DNA of 64,000 nucleotides, from NCBI RefSeq assembly GCF_013280595.1, contig NZ_JAAATY010000032.1, positions 1-64,000 on the forward strand. The letters are read 5' to 3'. The notes below the pieces were generated by a model, which searched no databases, had not been told where the DNA came from, and saw only the letters and a list, made by a program, of their open reading frames with translations. The DNA comes from Kibdelosporangium persicum. GTDB taxonomy: Bacteria > Actinomycetota > Actinomycetes > Mycobacteriales > Pseudonocardiaceae. Position numbers and translations under genes: made by a program. Below are positions 27,879 through 40,000 of this stretch, piece after piece. Each line of letters opens with the position of its first letter. Positions within the stretch are counted from its first letter, which is position 1.

Positions 27879-28684
27879 CCTTGTTGCACGCCGCGAGCCG
27901 CGAAGCGCTCGCGGCCGCCGAGCTGAAACTGCTCGACGTGGACGACTTCGCCGCGGTCGGCGACGACCTGTTCGCGGTCGTCGGCCTGCTCACCCGGGAA
28001 CCCGGGCTGCGCAGGGCGCTCGCGGACTCGTCGGCCGAGTCGCAACGGCGGACCGGACTGGTCCGCCAGTTGTTCGCGGGCAAGCTCTCCGCGCCCGCGG
28101 TCGAGCTGCTCGAAGCCGTGGTCTCCTCGCGCTGGTCCAACCCGCGCGAGCTGGTCGACGGCGTCGAGTCGCTGGCCCGCACCGCGCTGCTGGTCGGCGC
28201 CGAGCGCACCGGGAAGCTCGACACGGTCGAGGACGAGCTGTTCCGGCTCGGCCGGATCGTCGCGGCCGACGGTCAGCTGGAACGCCTGCTGTCCGACACG
28301 GCCGCGTCGGTGGAGGGCAAGCTCCAGCTGCTCCGGACGCTGGTCGGCAGCAAGGTCGACCCGACCACGGAGAAGCTGGCCGAGGCGCTCGTGGCCTACC
28401 CGCGCGGCCGCCGGGCCGTCGAGGGCCTGGAAGAGCTGGCCGGCCTGGCCGCCAAGCGCCGGGAGCGCTCGGTCGCGCACGTCACCTCGGTGGTGCCGCT
28501 GACCGACGCGCAGCAGGAACGGCTGGCGGCGACCTTGCAGCGCATCTACTCACGGCCGATCGCGCTGCACGTCGAGGTGGACTCCGACCTGCTCGGCGGG
28601 CTGGTCATCCGCGTCGGCGACGAAGTGATCGACGGCAGCGCCGCCGGTCGCCTCGACGACCTGCGACGCCGGATGGCCGGCTGA
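27875..28684 (+). CDS. atpH: F1Fo ATP synthase subunit delta
   Basis: 269-residue delta subunit linking the b stalk to the top of F1. Actinobacterial delta is longer than the ~180 residues of E. coli, as here. The C-terminal signature (RIYSRPIALHVEVDSDLLGGLVIRVGDEVIDGS) is intact. The start is coupled to the upstream 14-codon ORF. It is followed after 61 bases by atpA with its own GAGAGCGGGAAG-type ribosome-binding region. Confidence 0.95.
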   Translation: MTLLHAASREALAAAELKLLDVDDFAAVGDDLFAVVGLLTREPGLRRALADSSAESQRRTGLVRQLFAGKLSAPAVELLEAVVSSRWSNPRELVDGVESLARTALLVGAERTGKLDTVEDELFRLGRIVAADGQLERLLSDTAASVEGKLQLLRTLVGSKVDPTTEKLAEALVAYPRGRRAVEGLEELAGLAAKRRERSVAHVTSVVPLTDAQQERLAATLQRIYSRPIALHVEVDSDLLGGLVIRVGDEVIDGSAAGRLDDLRRRMAG

Positions 28685-28745
28685 GGTCTTCGGCGCAGCA
28701 CCCCCCAAGCATGAACTGCAGTAACGAAAGCGAGAGCGGGAAGAC

Positions 28746-30386
28746 ATGGCGGAGCTGACGATCTCGTCGGACGAGATCCGCAGTGCGATCGAGAACTACG
28801 TCTCCGGTTACACGCCGGACGTGACGAAGGAAGAGGTCGGCACCGTCACCGCGACCGGTGACGGCGTGGCCTACGTCGAGGGCCTGCCCTCGGTGATGGC
28901 CAACGAGCTGGTCGAGTTCCCCGGCGGCGTGCTCGGTGTCGCGCAGAACCTGGACGTGCGCGAGATCGGTGTCACGATCCTCGGTGACTACGAGACCATC
29001 GAGGAAGGCCAGGAGGTCAAGCGCACCGGCCGGATCCTCTCGGTGCCGGTCGGCGACGGCTTCCTCGGCCGAGTCATCAACCCGCTCGGCCAGCCGCTGG
29101 ACGGCCTCGGCGACATCGTCGCCGACGACCAGCGCGTGCTGGAACTGCAGGCCGCGACCGTGGTGCAGCGCCAGCCGGTGAAGGAGCCGCTGGAGACCGG
29201 CATCAAGGCCATCGACGCGATGACCCCGATCGGCCGTGGCCAGCGTCAGCTGATCATCGGCGACCGGAAGACCGGCAAGACCGCGGTCTGCGTCGACACG
29301 ATCATCAACCAGAAGAAGGCCTGGGAGACCGGCGACCCGAAGCAGCAGGTGCGCTGCATCTACGTCGCCGTCGGTCAGAAGGGCTCCACGATCGCGTCGG
29401 TCAAGAAGACGCTCGAGGACCACGGCGCGATGGAGTACACCACCATCGTGGCCGCCCCGGCCTCGGACTCCGCCGGCTTCAAGTGGATCGCCCCGTACAC
29501 CGGCTCGGCCCTCGGCCAGCACTGGATGTACTCCGGCAAGCACGTCCTGATCGTGTTCGACGACCTGACCAAGCAGGCCGAGGCCTACCGTGCGCTGTCG
29601 CTGCTGCTGCGCCGCCCGCCGGGCCGTGAGGCCTACCCGGGTGACGTCTTCTACCTGCACTCCCGCCTGCTGGAGCGCTGCGCGAAGCTGTCCGACGAGC
29701 TGGGCGCGGGCTCGATGACCGGTCTGCCGATCATCGAGACCAAGGCCGGTGACATCTCGGCCTACATCCCCACCAACGTCATCTCGATCACCGACGGCCA
29801 GTGCTTCCTGCAGGCCGACCTGTTCAACCAGGGCCAGCGCCCCGCCATCGCGGTGGGTGTGTCGGTGTCCCGGGTCGGTGGTGCCGCGCAGATCAAGGCG
29901 ATGCGCAAGGTGTCCGGTTCGCTGCGGATCGACCTGTCGCAGCACACCGAACTGGCCGCGTTCGCGGCGTTCGCCTCCGACCTGGACGCCACCTCGAAGG
30001 CCCAGCTCGAGCGCGGTGACCGGCTGTACCAGGTGCTGCGCCAGGCCGCGTACTCGCCGGTGCCGATCGAGGAGCAGGTCGTCTCGATCTTCGCCGGTAC
30101 CCGTGGCTTCCTCGACTCGGTGCCGACCGACGACGTCCGCCGGTTCGAGCGCGAACTGCTCGACAACCTGCGCCGCAACCACGCGGGTATCCTGCAGGAG
30201 ATCCGCGACACCAAGGATCTGTCGGACGAGCTGGTCGAGCGCATCAGCGACGCGATCAACAAGTTCAAGGAGCAGTTCACCGCGGCCGACGGCTCGTCGG
30301 TCGTGGACACGCCGGCCGACGCACTGGAGGCCGACAAGGTCGGGCAGGAGTCGGTGAAGGTGCACCGTCCCGCCCCGAAGAAGTGA
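28746..30386 (+). CDS. atpA: F1Fo ATP synthase subunit alpha
   Basis: 546-residue regulatory nucleotide-binding subunit of the F1 hexamer. The P-loop [10 protein letters not shown] and the alpha-subunit signature [17 protein letters not shown] are present. The C-terminus carries an extension of about 30 residues beyond the E. coli protein, as in mycobacteria, where it helps suppress ATP hydrolysis. The extension here ([23 protein letters not shown]..) may play the same part, which is inference. Confidence 0.97.
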   Translation: MAELTISSDEIRSAIENYVSGYTPDVTKEEVGTVTATGDGVAYVEGLPSVMANELVEFPGGVLGVAQNLDVREIGVTILGDYETIEEGQEVKRTGRILSVPVGDGFLGRVINPLGQPLDGLGDIVADDQRVLELQAATVVQRQPVKEPLETGIKAIDAMTPIGRGQRQLIIGDRKTGKTAVCVDTIINQKKAWETGDPKQQVRCIYVAVGQKGSTIASVKKTLEDHGAMEYTTIVAAPASDSAGFKWIAPYTGSALGQHWMYSGKHVLIVFDDLTKQAEAYRALSLLLRRPPGREAYPGDVFYLHSRLLERCAKLSDELGAGSMTGLPIIETKAGDISAYIPTNVISITDGQCFLQADLFNQGQRPAIAVGVSVSRVGGAAQIKAMRKVSGSLRIDLSQHTELAAFAAFASDLDATSKAQLERGDRLYQVLRQAAYSPVPIEEQVVSIFAGTRGFLDSVPTDDVRRFERELLDNLRRNHAGILQEIRDTKDLSDELVERISDAINKFKEQFTAADGSSVVDTPADALEADKVGQESVKVHRPAPKK

Positions 30387-30397
30387 TCGGGTAGCCA

Positions 30398-31336
30398 ATG
30401 GCCGCACAGCTTCGCGAACTACGCCAACGGATCCGCTCCACCCAGGGCCTTGCCAAGATCTTCAAGGCCCAGGAGGTCATCGCGACCACGCGGATCAGCC
30501 GGGCGCAGGCACGAGTGGAGGCCTCCCGGCCGTACGCGACGGAGATCACGAATGTGCTCTCCGCGCTGGCCGGGGCGGCGTCCAACTTGGATCACCCGTT
30601 GCTCACCGAGCGCGAGAACCCCAAGCGGGCGGGCGTGCTCATCGTGACGAGTGACCGTGGCCTGTGCGGCGGCTACAACGCCAACGTGCTGCGTGCCGCG
30701 GAGGAGCTCGTCTCGTTGCTCCGCTCCGAGGGCAAGCAGCCGGTGCTGTACCTGATCGGCCGCAAGGCGGTCTCGTTCTACACGTTCCGCAACCGTGATT
30801 TCGTCGAGTCGTGGACCGGGTTCTCCGAGACGCCGCGGTACGAGAACGCCCAGACCGCGGGTGACCTGCTGGTCAAGGCCTTCATGTCCGGGGCCGACGA
30901 CGAGGGTGACAACCCGGGCGCCGACGGCGTGCTCGGTGTGGACGAGCTGCACATCGTCTACACGGAGTTCCGCTCGATGCTCTCCCAGGTGCCGACCGTC
31001 AAGCGGATCGCTCCGATGGAGGTCGAGTACTCCGAGGAGACGCCGGACACCATCCCGCCCAGCTACGAGTTCGAGCCGGGTGCGGACCAGTTGCTGTCCG
31101 CACTGCTGCCGAAGTACATCAACACCCGGATCTTCTCCGCGCTGCTCGACTCGGCCGCGTCGGAGTCCGCGGCTCGTCGTACCGCGATGAAGTCCGCGAC
31201 GGACAACGCGAATGACCTCGTTCTCACCCTGTCGCGTGAGGCGAACCAGGCGCGCCAGGCCCAGATCACCCAGGAGATCAGCGAGATCGTCGGTGGCGCC
31301 AACGCGCTCGCCGCCGCCGCAGGAAGTGATGACTAA
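30398..31336 (+). CDS. atpG: F1Fo ATP synthase subunit gamma
   Basis: 312-residue central shaft. N-terminal [29 protein letters not shown] and C-terminal [39 protein letters not shown] coiled-coil helices are typical. Residues ~160-175 ([21 protein letters not shown]) contain an acidic loop comparable to the insert known in mycobacterial gamma. It starts 11 bases after atpA. Confidence 0.96.
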   Translation: MAAQLRELRQRIRSTQGLAKIFKAQEVIATTRISRAQARVEASRPYATEITNVLSALAGAASNLDHPLLTERENPKRAGVLIVTSDRGLCGGYNANVLRAAEELVSLLRSEGKQPVLYLIGRKAVSFYTFRNRDFVESWTGFSETPRYENAQTAGDLLVKAFMSGADDEGDNPGADGVLGVDELHIVYTEFRSMLSQVPTVKRIAPMEVEYSEETPDTIPPSYEFEPGADQLLSALLPKYINTRIFSALLDSAASESAARRTAMKSATDNANDLVLTLSREANQARQAQITQEISEIVGGANALAAAAGSDD

Positions 31337-32767
<1,431 letters not shown>

Positions 32768-32789
32768 GCCGTCCGCAGCAGAACCCCGA

Positions 32790-32821
32790 CGAGGGCCGCC
32801 CGGTTCACCGGGCGGCCCTCG
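32790..32821 (+). terminator. Terminator hairpin after atpD
   Basis: A perfect 15-bp inverted repeat (CGAGGGCCGCCCGGT at 32790-32804 with ACCGGGCGGCCCTCG at 32807-32821) closes on a 2-base centre. GTGTTTC follows, so the T-tract is weak, but the stem is strong. It ends the atpIBEFHAGD transcript without atpC. Confidence 0.75.
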
Positions 32822-33160
32822 CCGTGTTTCGGTGGTGTTGGGCGAGGTTCGCGAATCGCGCTGTCCACATTTGTCCGGTGGCTCTTCGATCTTGGGTCCA
32901 GCGGTGTTTGGAGGGTGTTGGGCGAGTCGACGGTCTGTAGTAGTCCACGACTGTCCGGTGACTCTTCGAGCTTCGGTCTTGCGGTGTTTCGGTGGTGTCG
33001 GGCGAGCCGACGGTTCGTTGGCGAATCTAGTTGTGCACAGCTGTCCGGTGACTTCCCGATCTTGGGCCTTGCGGTGTTTCGGTGGTGTCGGGCGAGCCAA
33101 TGGTCCGTTCGCAAATCCAGTTGTCCACAACCGCCCGGTAACCCTCCGCTCCTGGGCCTG
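32821..33160. repeat. Four imperfect 80-90 bp tandem repeats, each with a DnaA-box-like sequence
   Basis: Units at 32821-32900, 32901-32980, 32981-33070 and 33071-33160 share GCGGTGTTTCGGTGGTGT, GGGCGAG, a CGTTCG-type segment, TGTCCGGTG and a terminal CTTGGGCC. The second half of each unit carries a DnaA-box-like 9-mer: CTGTCCACA (32861), TAGTCCACG (32941), TTGTGCACA (33031) and the exact actinobacterial consensus TTGTCCACA (33121). Unit lengths 80, 80, 90 and 90 are not all multiples of three, so this is non-coding. The block occupies most of the 634-base gap between atpD and the first protease gene. Confidence 0.75.
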
Positions 33161-33167
33161 GCGGCGA

Positions 33168-33331
33168 TAGACTGGAGCAGGGCTGTCCCCCCGGGTTGGG
33201 TGGGGGCCTGTTCTGGGGGGCGCGTTGTGAGGCGCGATCGGGCATCGCGGGCGGTCGTTGGATGTTCGCCGAGTCTGGTGGCCTGCGGATCTGCTCGCGT
33301 GATTGGTCGGTCTGCGCGAATGGCCTACTAC
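33168..33331 (+). promoter_or_regulatory. Candidate promoters upstream of protease gene 1
   Basis: Two candidates lie after the repeats. TAGACT at 33168-33173 is a good -10 but 229 bases from the gene. TTGGTC (33303-33308) is followed after 17 bases by TACTAC (33326-33331), 71 bases before the TTG start. The second is better placed. The segment 33180-33215 is a C-run/G-run hairpin resembling the sequence at 53099-53123. Confidence 0.35.
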
Positions 33332-33401
33332 TTTTGGCTGTTATGACTCTCTCATCCCGCGACAAGAATGCCTGTGAACGCGTTCTGTCAGGAGGGGTGA
33401 G

Positions 33402-36400
33402 TTGGAACGTTCCCGGTTATGGTCCAGACCCGCGAGGAGTCTGACCGCTCTCGCGATCGCCGGGCTGGCGGTCGCGCTCATGCCGGTGCTGAGCACCACG
33501 GCACCCGCCGCACCGACCAACCCGTGGACCAAAGCGGACCCGGCTTCGGTGGCGGCCCGGTCGGCCAAGCAGGCCGACATCAGGACCTCCCGGTTCGCGG
33601 GATTCACCCTCGACCGGACGCTCATGCAGGGCCAACTGGGGATGCGGGCAGCGGCGGCACAGGAAGTGCTGCTGCCGACTCCTGAAGGCACGTTCCAACG
33701 GTTCTCTCTCGTCGACGCGCCGGTGATGGAAGAGGGCCTCGCGGCGGCGCACCCGGAGATCAGGACCTACGCCGGCAAAGGCATCGACGACCCGACTGCG
33801 TCGGTGCGAGCCGATCTGACACCGCTGGGGTTCCACGCTTCCGTTCGTTCGGAGAACGGCTCCTGGTTCGTCGACCCGTACTACCACCGGGACCAGAGCC
33901 TGTACGCCAGCTACTACGGCCACGACGTGCAGAACCCGAGCGGGCCGTTGCAGGAGAAGGGCATTGTCGGCGTCGCCAAGGAAGTTCAGGCGGCCATCGA
34001 CAAGAACCCCGTCGTGAAACTGCGGACCTACCGGCTCGCGCTGATCACCGACCCGTCGTACGCGAACTACTTCGGCGCCGAGAACGTCACGGCCGCGAAG
34101 GTCACGCTGATCAACCGGGTCGCGCAGATCTACGAGGACGAGACCGCGATCCGGCTGGTGTTGATCAAGGACACCGACAAGACCAACCTGAACACCCCGG
34201 CCATGGCGTCCGAGCCGAACGGACCGTGTGGCGCGGCGCCGTGCTTCAAGCCGGAGGAGCTGGAGTTCTGTGACATCCCGACGCTGTTCGCCACGGGCAT
34301 CGCGCTCGGTCAGCTCGTCGGCGCGGACTCCTACGACGTCGGGCACATCGGGCTCGGCGTGAACGGCGGCGGTATCGCCGGTCTCGGTGTTGTCGGCGGC
34401 CAGGAGAAGGCCGTCGGGTGCACCGGTCTGCCCACGCCGGTCGGCGACTTCTACGCCGTCGACTATGTGGCGCACGAGATCGGCCACCAGTTCGGCGGTA
34501 ACCACACGTTCAACGGCACCGAATGGAACTGCTCGGCGGGCAACCGTGAGCCGACCACTTCGGTCGAGCCGGGCAGCGGTTCGTCGATCATGGCGTACGC
34601 GGGCATCTGCCAGCAGGACAACCTGCAGCCGCACAGCGACCCGTACTGGTCGCACCAGAGCTACACCGAGATCACGTCGTACATCACGTCGGATCTGCCC
34701 GCGATCAACGAACAGCAGGACGTCTCGCTGCGCGGGTTCGACGGCGACGACTCGTTCACCTTGTCCTACAAGGGACAGACGTCCGCGCCGATCGTGCGGG
34801 GCGTGAACTACACCCCGGCGGGCGTCAAGGCCGCAGTCGAGTCGATCACCGGGGCGACGGTGACCGTCGCCGGGTTCGGCGACCAGCCCGACTACCGGCC
34901 GATGCCGTTCGACGACACCGGTTTCCAGGTCACGTTCGGCGGCGCGCTGGCCGGTGTGAACGTGGATTCCCTTGGCGTCACGGTGAACGGCGGTTCCGGC
35001 TTCGCCGGTGAGTCGATCAAGGGCGGTCCGGTCGACAACAAGGGCTTCAAGGTCACCGACACCCGTAACCACGCGCCCGTGGTCAAGGTGCCGTCGTCCT
35101 ACACGATCCCGGTGCGCACGCCGTTCGCGCTGACCGGTAGCGCGAAGGACCAGGACGGTGACGCGGTCACCTACATGTGGGAGCAGAACGACCGCGGCAA
35201 GGCGACCGGCACGGCGTTGGTGGACAACGTCAAGAAGGACGGCCCGCTGTTCCGGCAGTTCGGCACGGCCGCGATCGTCTCCGACGCGGACACCCTGAAG
35301 TACTACTCGCCGGGCCAGAACGCGGTGAACCGCAACCCGACCCGGGTGTTCCCGGACATGGCGCAGATCCTGGCGAACAACACCAACGCCAAGACCGGCG
35401 CGTGCCCGCCCGCCCCGCCGAAGCCGCCGTCGGGCGGCAAGACGAACGTGCCGCCGGAGCTGATCGACTGCTACTCGGAGTTCCTGCCGACGGCGGACTG
35501 GGTCGGTTTCAACGACGACCGGACCATGCATTTCCGGCTCACCGCACGGGATGCGCGGCACGGTGGTGGCGGGATCGGTATCGGTGACACGGCCGTGAAG
35601 CTCGTGCCGACCGCGGGTCCGTTCCTGGTGACGTCGCAGGGCGCCGCCGGTGCGCTGGCCGGTGGCTCGAAGCAGACGATCACGTGGGACGTGGCGGGCA
35701 CGAACGCCGCGCCGATCAACGTCAAGAACGTGAAGATCTCGCTGTCCACCGACGGCGGCAAGACCTTCCCGCACGTGATCGCCCGCAGCACGGCCAACGA
35801 CGGCAGCGAGCAGGTGAAGATCCCGGATCTGGCGACCACCACCGCCCGGATCAGGATCGAGGCAGTCGGGAACATCTTCTTCGACGTCAACGACGCCGAC
35901 TTCACCATCAACGCCTCGCCGCGGGTGACCAGCCCGCAGAACATCGCTGTGCAGTACAGCGACGCTCTCGCGCCGGTCACGATCACCGCTGAGGACCCGG
36001 ACAGCGCCGGTTCGGTGTTGACCGCGGTCGCGGCGGGCCTGCCCGCGGGTTTGGCGGTGGCACCGGGAACCGCGGACGGCAACAAGCGGACGTGGACGAT
36101 TTCCGGCACCACCACGGACAAGCCGGGGACGTACCCGGTCGCGTTCACGGTGACCGACAACACCGGTGTGGCCAGCACGCTCACGGTGCCGATCACCGTG
36201 AAGCCGGAGGACGCCGAGGTCACCTACGCCGGGGATTCGTTGGTGTACGGCGATTCCGTGCTGTTCCGGGCGACGATCCGGGACAACACCGATGTCACTC
36301 CGGGTGACGTCAAGAAGGCGAACGTGACGTTTTCCGCCGGTGGCAAGGCATTGTGCACCGCCACTGTCGGTCTGCTCGGGACTGGCACCTCGGACGGCTC

Positions 36401-36935
36401 GGGCGGGTGCGTTGCCAAGCTGCCGCAGGGCGTCACCTCGGTGAGCGTGTCCGCCGGCGGCAACTATGCCGGTACGGCAACGACATCGGTGGACGCCCAG
36501 GCGTCGCAGAAGCGGACCGTGCTCGCGGCCGGCGTGATCACCGCGACCAAGTCCGCCGGCGCCTACCGGGCCGACCACGGCACTCCGGTCAACGTTTCGG
36601 CTCTGCTGGTGCACAACAACGCCAAGACGACCGGCCTGAGCACGGTCAGGTTCCGGTCCGGCGGCAAGGAGTACCTGGCGTTCGGCAACAACGTCGAGTC
36701 CTTCGGGGCCCGGACGTCCGGCTCGCTGGACGTGCGCGCCAAGGTTCTGCTCACCGACGTGACCAGCGGCCAGGCGATGTTCGTCGCCGCGGGCGTCACG
36801 TTGCACGTCACTCAGAACGGCCGCAACGTCGCGGTAACCCTCATGCAGGGTGACAAGTTGCTGTTCTCGTCCGACTGGACGGGCGCGAAGACACGGGAGA
36901 TCCCGCTCAACACCGGCGGATTCCTGATCGCATAA
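33402..36935 (+). CDS. Secreted M12-type (reprolysin-like) zinc metalloprotease with Ig-like domains, paralogue 1
   Basis: 1177-residue exported protease. A signal peptide (basic start, then LTALAIAGLAVALMPVLSTTAPAA) leads into a propeptide and a metzincin catalytic domain with VAHEIGHQFGGNHTF. His358, His362 and His368 are zinc ligands, Glu359 the base, and SIMAYAG the Met-turn. Cysteines in GPCGAAPCF and WNCSAGN suggest disulfides. Residues ~560-1177 form several Ig/cadherin-like and He_PIG-type domains (YMWEQNDRG, SPRVTSPQNIAVQYSD, ATIRDNTDVTPGDV). Start TTG follows AGGAGGGG. A close paralogue lies immediately downstream. Substrate unknown; likely extracellular nutrition or envelope remodelling. 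Confidence 0.88.
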   Translation: MERSRLWSRPARSLTALAIAGLAVALMPVLSTTAPAAPTNPWTKADPASVAARSAKQADIRTSRFAGFTLDRTLMQGQLGMRAAAAQEVLLPTPEGTFQRFSLVDAPVMEEGLAAAHPEIRTYAGKGIDDPTASVRADLTPLGFHASVRSENGSWFVDPYYHRDQSLYASYYGHDVQNPSGPLQEKGIVGVAKEVQAAIDKNPVVKLRTYRLALITDPSYANYFGAENVTAAKVTLINRVAQIYEDETAIRLVLIKDTDKTNLNTPAMASEPNGPCGAAPCFKPEELEFCDIPTLFATGIALGQLVGADSYDVGHIGLGVNGGGIAGLGVVGGQEKAVGCTGLPTPVGDFYAVDYVAHEIGHQFGGNHTFNGTEWNCSAGNREPTTSVEPGSGSSIMAYAGICQQDNLQPHSDPYWSHQSYTEITSYITSDLPAINEQQDVSLRGFDGDDSFTLSYKGQTSAPIVRGVNYTPAGVKAAVESITGATVTVAGFGDQPDYRPMPFDDTGFQVTFGGALAGVNVDSLGVTVNGGSGFAGESIKGGPVDNKGFKVTDTRNHAPVVKVPSSYTIPVRTPFALTGSAKDQDGDAVTYMWEQNDRGKATGTALVDNVKKDGPLFRQFGTAAIVSDADTLKYYSPGQNAVNRNPTRVFPDMAQILANNTNAKTGACPPAPPKPPSGGKTNVPPELIDCYSEFLPTADWVGFNDDRTMHFRLTARDARHGGGGIGIGDTAVKLVPTAGPFLVTSQGAAGALAGGSKQTITWDVAGTNAAPINVKNVKISLSTDGGKTFPHVIARSTANDGSEQVKIPDLATTTARIRIEAVGNIFFDVNDADFTINASPRVTSPQNIAVQYSDALAPVTITAEDPDSAGSVLTAVAAGLPAGLAVAPGTADGNKRTWTISGTTTDKPGTYPVAFTVTDNTGVASTLTVPITVKPEDAEVTYAGDSLVYGDSVLFRATIRDNTDVTPGDVKKANVTFSAGGKALCTATVGLLGTGTSDGSGGCVAKLPQGVTSVSVSAGGNYAGTATTSVDAQASQKRTVLAAGVITATKSAGAYRADHGTPVNVSALLVHNNAKTTGLSTVRFRSGGKEYLAFGNNVESFGARTSGSLDVRAKVLLTDVTSGQAMFVAAGVTLHVTQNGRNVAVTLMQGDKLLFSSDWTGAKTREIPLNTGGFLIA

Positions 36936-36943
36936 CCCATTCA

Positions 36944-36999
36944 CCTCGTGAGTGGTTATCCGGGTTCTAACCCTGATAACCACTCACGAGGGTTTTTTT
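36944..36999 (+). terminator. Long palindromic terminator with T-tract, repeat family copy 2
   Basis: CCTCGTGAGTGGTTATC (36944-36960) pairs with 36976-36992. Inner GGGTT/AACCC also pairs, and TTTTTTTA follows at 36993. This is a canonical intrinsic terminator and almost identical to the copy after rho. Only 11 bases separate its end from the GTG of the second protease gene, and they contain the ribosome-binding site. Confidence 0.88.
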
Positions 37000-37010
37000 A
37001 GAGGAGTACC

Positions 37011-40000
37011 GTGAGATCGTCGTTACCCACCCGCGGCCGCAGTCTGGCCGCACTCGCGATCGCGGGCCTGTCGCTCGCGCTGCTGCCGGTGTTCGGCACC
37101 GTGGCACCGGCCGAGTCGGAGAACCCTTGGACGAAGGTCGAAGGCAATCCGATCGCGGCGAGGTCGGCCAAGCAGGCCGACATCCGGACGGACAAGTTCG
37201 CCGGGTTCACTTTGGACCGGGAGGCGATGCAGGGCGACCTGTCGCTCGCGCCGCGCGCCGCGGCGGCGGGCAAGGAAGTCCTGTTGCCCACGCCGGAAGG
37301 CACGTTCGAGCGGTTCTCGCTCGTCGACGCGCCGGTGATGGAGGAGAAGCTCGCCGCCGCGCACCCGGAGATCAAGACCTACGCCGGCAAGGGCATCGAC
37401 GACCCGACCGCGACCGTACGCGCGGACCTGACACCACTGGGGTTCCACGCTTCCGTGCGTTCGAAGCGCGGTCACTGGTACGTCGACCCCTACTACCACC
37501 GCGACCAGAGCCTCTACGCCAGCTACTACGGCCACAACCTGCGTAACGACGCCGGGCCGTTGGTGGAGAACGAAGAGATCGAAGAGGTCCTGCAGGACGC
37601 CCTGCCCGCGGACGCCGGCCCGATCGTCAAGCTCCGGACCTACCGCCTGGCTCTCGTCACCGATCCCTCGTACGCCAACTACTTCGGCGCCGAGAACGTG
37701 ACGGCCGCGAAGGTCACGCTGGTCAACCGGGTCGCGCAGATCTACGAGGACGAGACCGCGATCCGGCTGGTCCTGGTCAACGACACCGACAAGACCAACC
37801 TGAACACGGCCGCCGAGGCGACCGGCGCGAACGGTCCCTGCGGCGCGGCGCCGTGCTTCACGACCTCGCAGCTCGCGGGTTGCAGCAGCGGCCTGTTGAA
37901 CCGCAACCAGATCGTGCTCGGCCAGCTGATCGGCGCGGGCAGCTACGACGTCGGGCACATCGGGCTCGGCCTGAACGGCGGCGGCATCGCCGGTCTCGGC
38001 GTGGTCGGTGGCAGCGGAAAGGCCCGTGGCTGCACCGGTCTGCCGACGCCGGTCGGCGACTTCTTCGCGGTGGACTACGTGGCGCACGAGATCGGCCACC
38101 AGTTCGCCGGCAACCACACGTTCAACGGTACCCAGGGCGCCTGCTCCGGCGGCAACCGCAGCGCGGCCAACTCGTACGAGCCGGGCAGCGGCTCGTCGAT
38201 CATGGCGTACGCCGGTATCTGCGGGCAGGACAACCTGCAGCCGCACAGCGACCCCTACTGGTCGCAGCGCAGCTTCACCGAGATCACCACGTTCACGTCG
38301 ACGCCACGGGCGCCGATCAACGAGGTGCAGAACATCGGCCTGCGTGACTTCGACGGCACCGACTCGTTCACCTTGTCCTACAACGGCAAGCAGTCCGCGC
38401 CGATCGTGCGGGGCACCAACTACACCGCCGCGGGCATCAAGGCCGCCATCGAGGGCATCGAGGGCTGGCCGGCGGGTGCGACCGTGGCCGTGGCCGGCTT
38501 CGGCAACACCTTGTTCAACGACACCGGTTTCCAGGTGACGTTCCAAAGTGGAGCGGTCGCCGCGGTCGACGTCCCGTCGCTCGGCTTCACCGGCACCGGG
38601 ACCACCGCGGTCGTCGGTGAGACTGTGGACGGTGGCCCGCAGGAGAACACCGGGTTCAAGGTCGAGGACACGACCAACCACGCCCCGGTCGTGACCGCTG
38701 CCGCGCAGTACACGATCCCGCTGCGTACGCCGTTCTCGTTGACCGGCACCGCGACGGACGCCGACGGCGACAAGCTCACCTACATGTGGGAGCAGAACGA
38801 CCGCGGCGGCAGCCTGGGCACGGCCCTGGTGAACAACGTGAAGAAGGACGGCCCGCTGTTCCGCCAGTTCGGCACGGCGGCGATCGTCAGCGACGAGGAC
38901 ACCCTGAAGTACTACTCGCCGGGCCAGAACGCGGTGAACGACAACCCGACGCGGGTGTTCCCGGACATGCAGCAGGTGGCGGCGAACAACACCAACGCCG
39001 AGGCGGGCGCGTGCCCGGCCGCACCGGCGCCGCCCGCGACCGTGCCGGCCGCGCTGGTGGACTGCTACTCGGAGTTCCTGCCGACGGCGGACTGGGTCGG
39101 CTTGGCCGGAGACCGCACGCTGCACTTCCGCCTGACCGCTCGTGACTACCGCGCGGGCGGTGGCGGTGTGGGCAGTGCCGACACCGCGTTGGTGCTGGCC
39201 CCGGACACCGGCCCGTTCCTGGTGACCTCGCAGAACACCGCCGGGACCACCTACCAGGGCGGTTCGGCGCAGGACATCACGTGGGACGTCGCGGGCACGA
39301 ACGCGGCACCGGTCAACGCCGCCGAGGTGAAGATCTCGCTGTCCACCGACGGCGGCGTGACGTTCCCGCACGTGCTGGCGGAGCGCACGGCCAACGACGG
39401 CAGCGAGTCGCTGGCCCTGCCGGACGTGGCGACCGAGAAGGCCCGGATCAGGATCGAAGCGGTCGGCAACGTCTTCTTCGACCTCAACGCCGTGGACTTC
39501 ACCATCCAGGCGTCGCCGCGGGTCACCGCACCGGCCGGCGCGACTGTGCAGTACAGCGACGCGGCGTCGTTCCCGGTGACCGCCAACGACCCGGACAGCC
39601 CGGTCGAGGGCCTGACCGCGACCGCCGCCGGCCTGCCCGCCGGTCTCTCGCTGACCCAGGCCGGGCCGGGTTCGTGGAACATCTCGGGCACGACCACGGC
39701 CGCGCCCGGTGACTACCCGGTGTCCGTGTCGGTGACCGACTCGACCGGTGTCGTGGGGAAGTCGTCGTTCCCCATCAAGGTCACCCCTGAGGACGCCGCG
39801 GTCACGTACACAGGGGATTCCTTGGTGGACGGTGGCTCTGTGCTGCTGCGGGCGACCGTGCGGGACAACACCGACAACACGCCCGGCGATGTCCTGAGTG
39901 GAACGTTGACGTTCACCGCGGGCGACCAGACGCTGTGCACGGCCTCCTTGGCGCCGCTGGGCACTGGCCCGGCGGACGCGTCCGGCAACTGCACGGCGCA

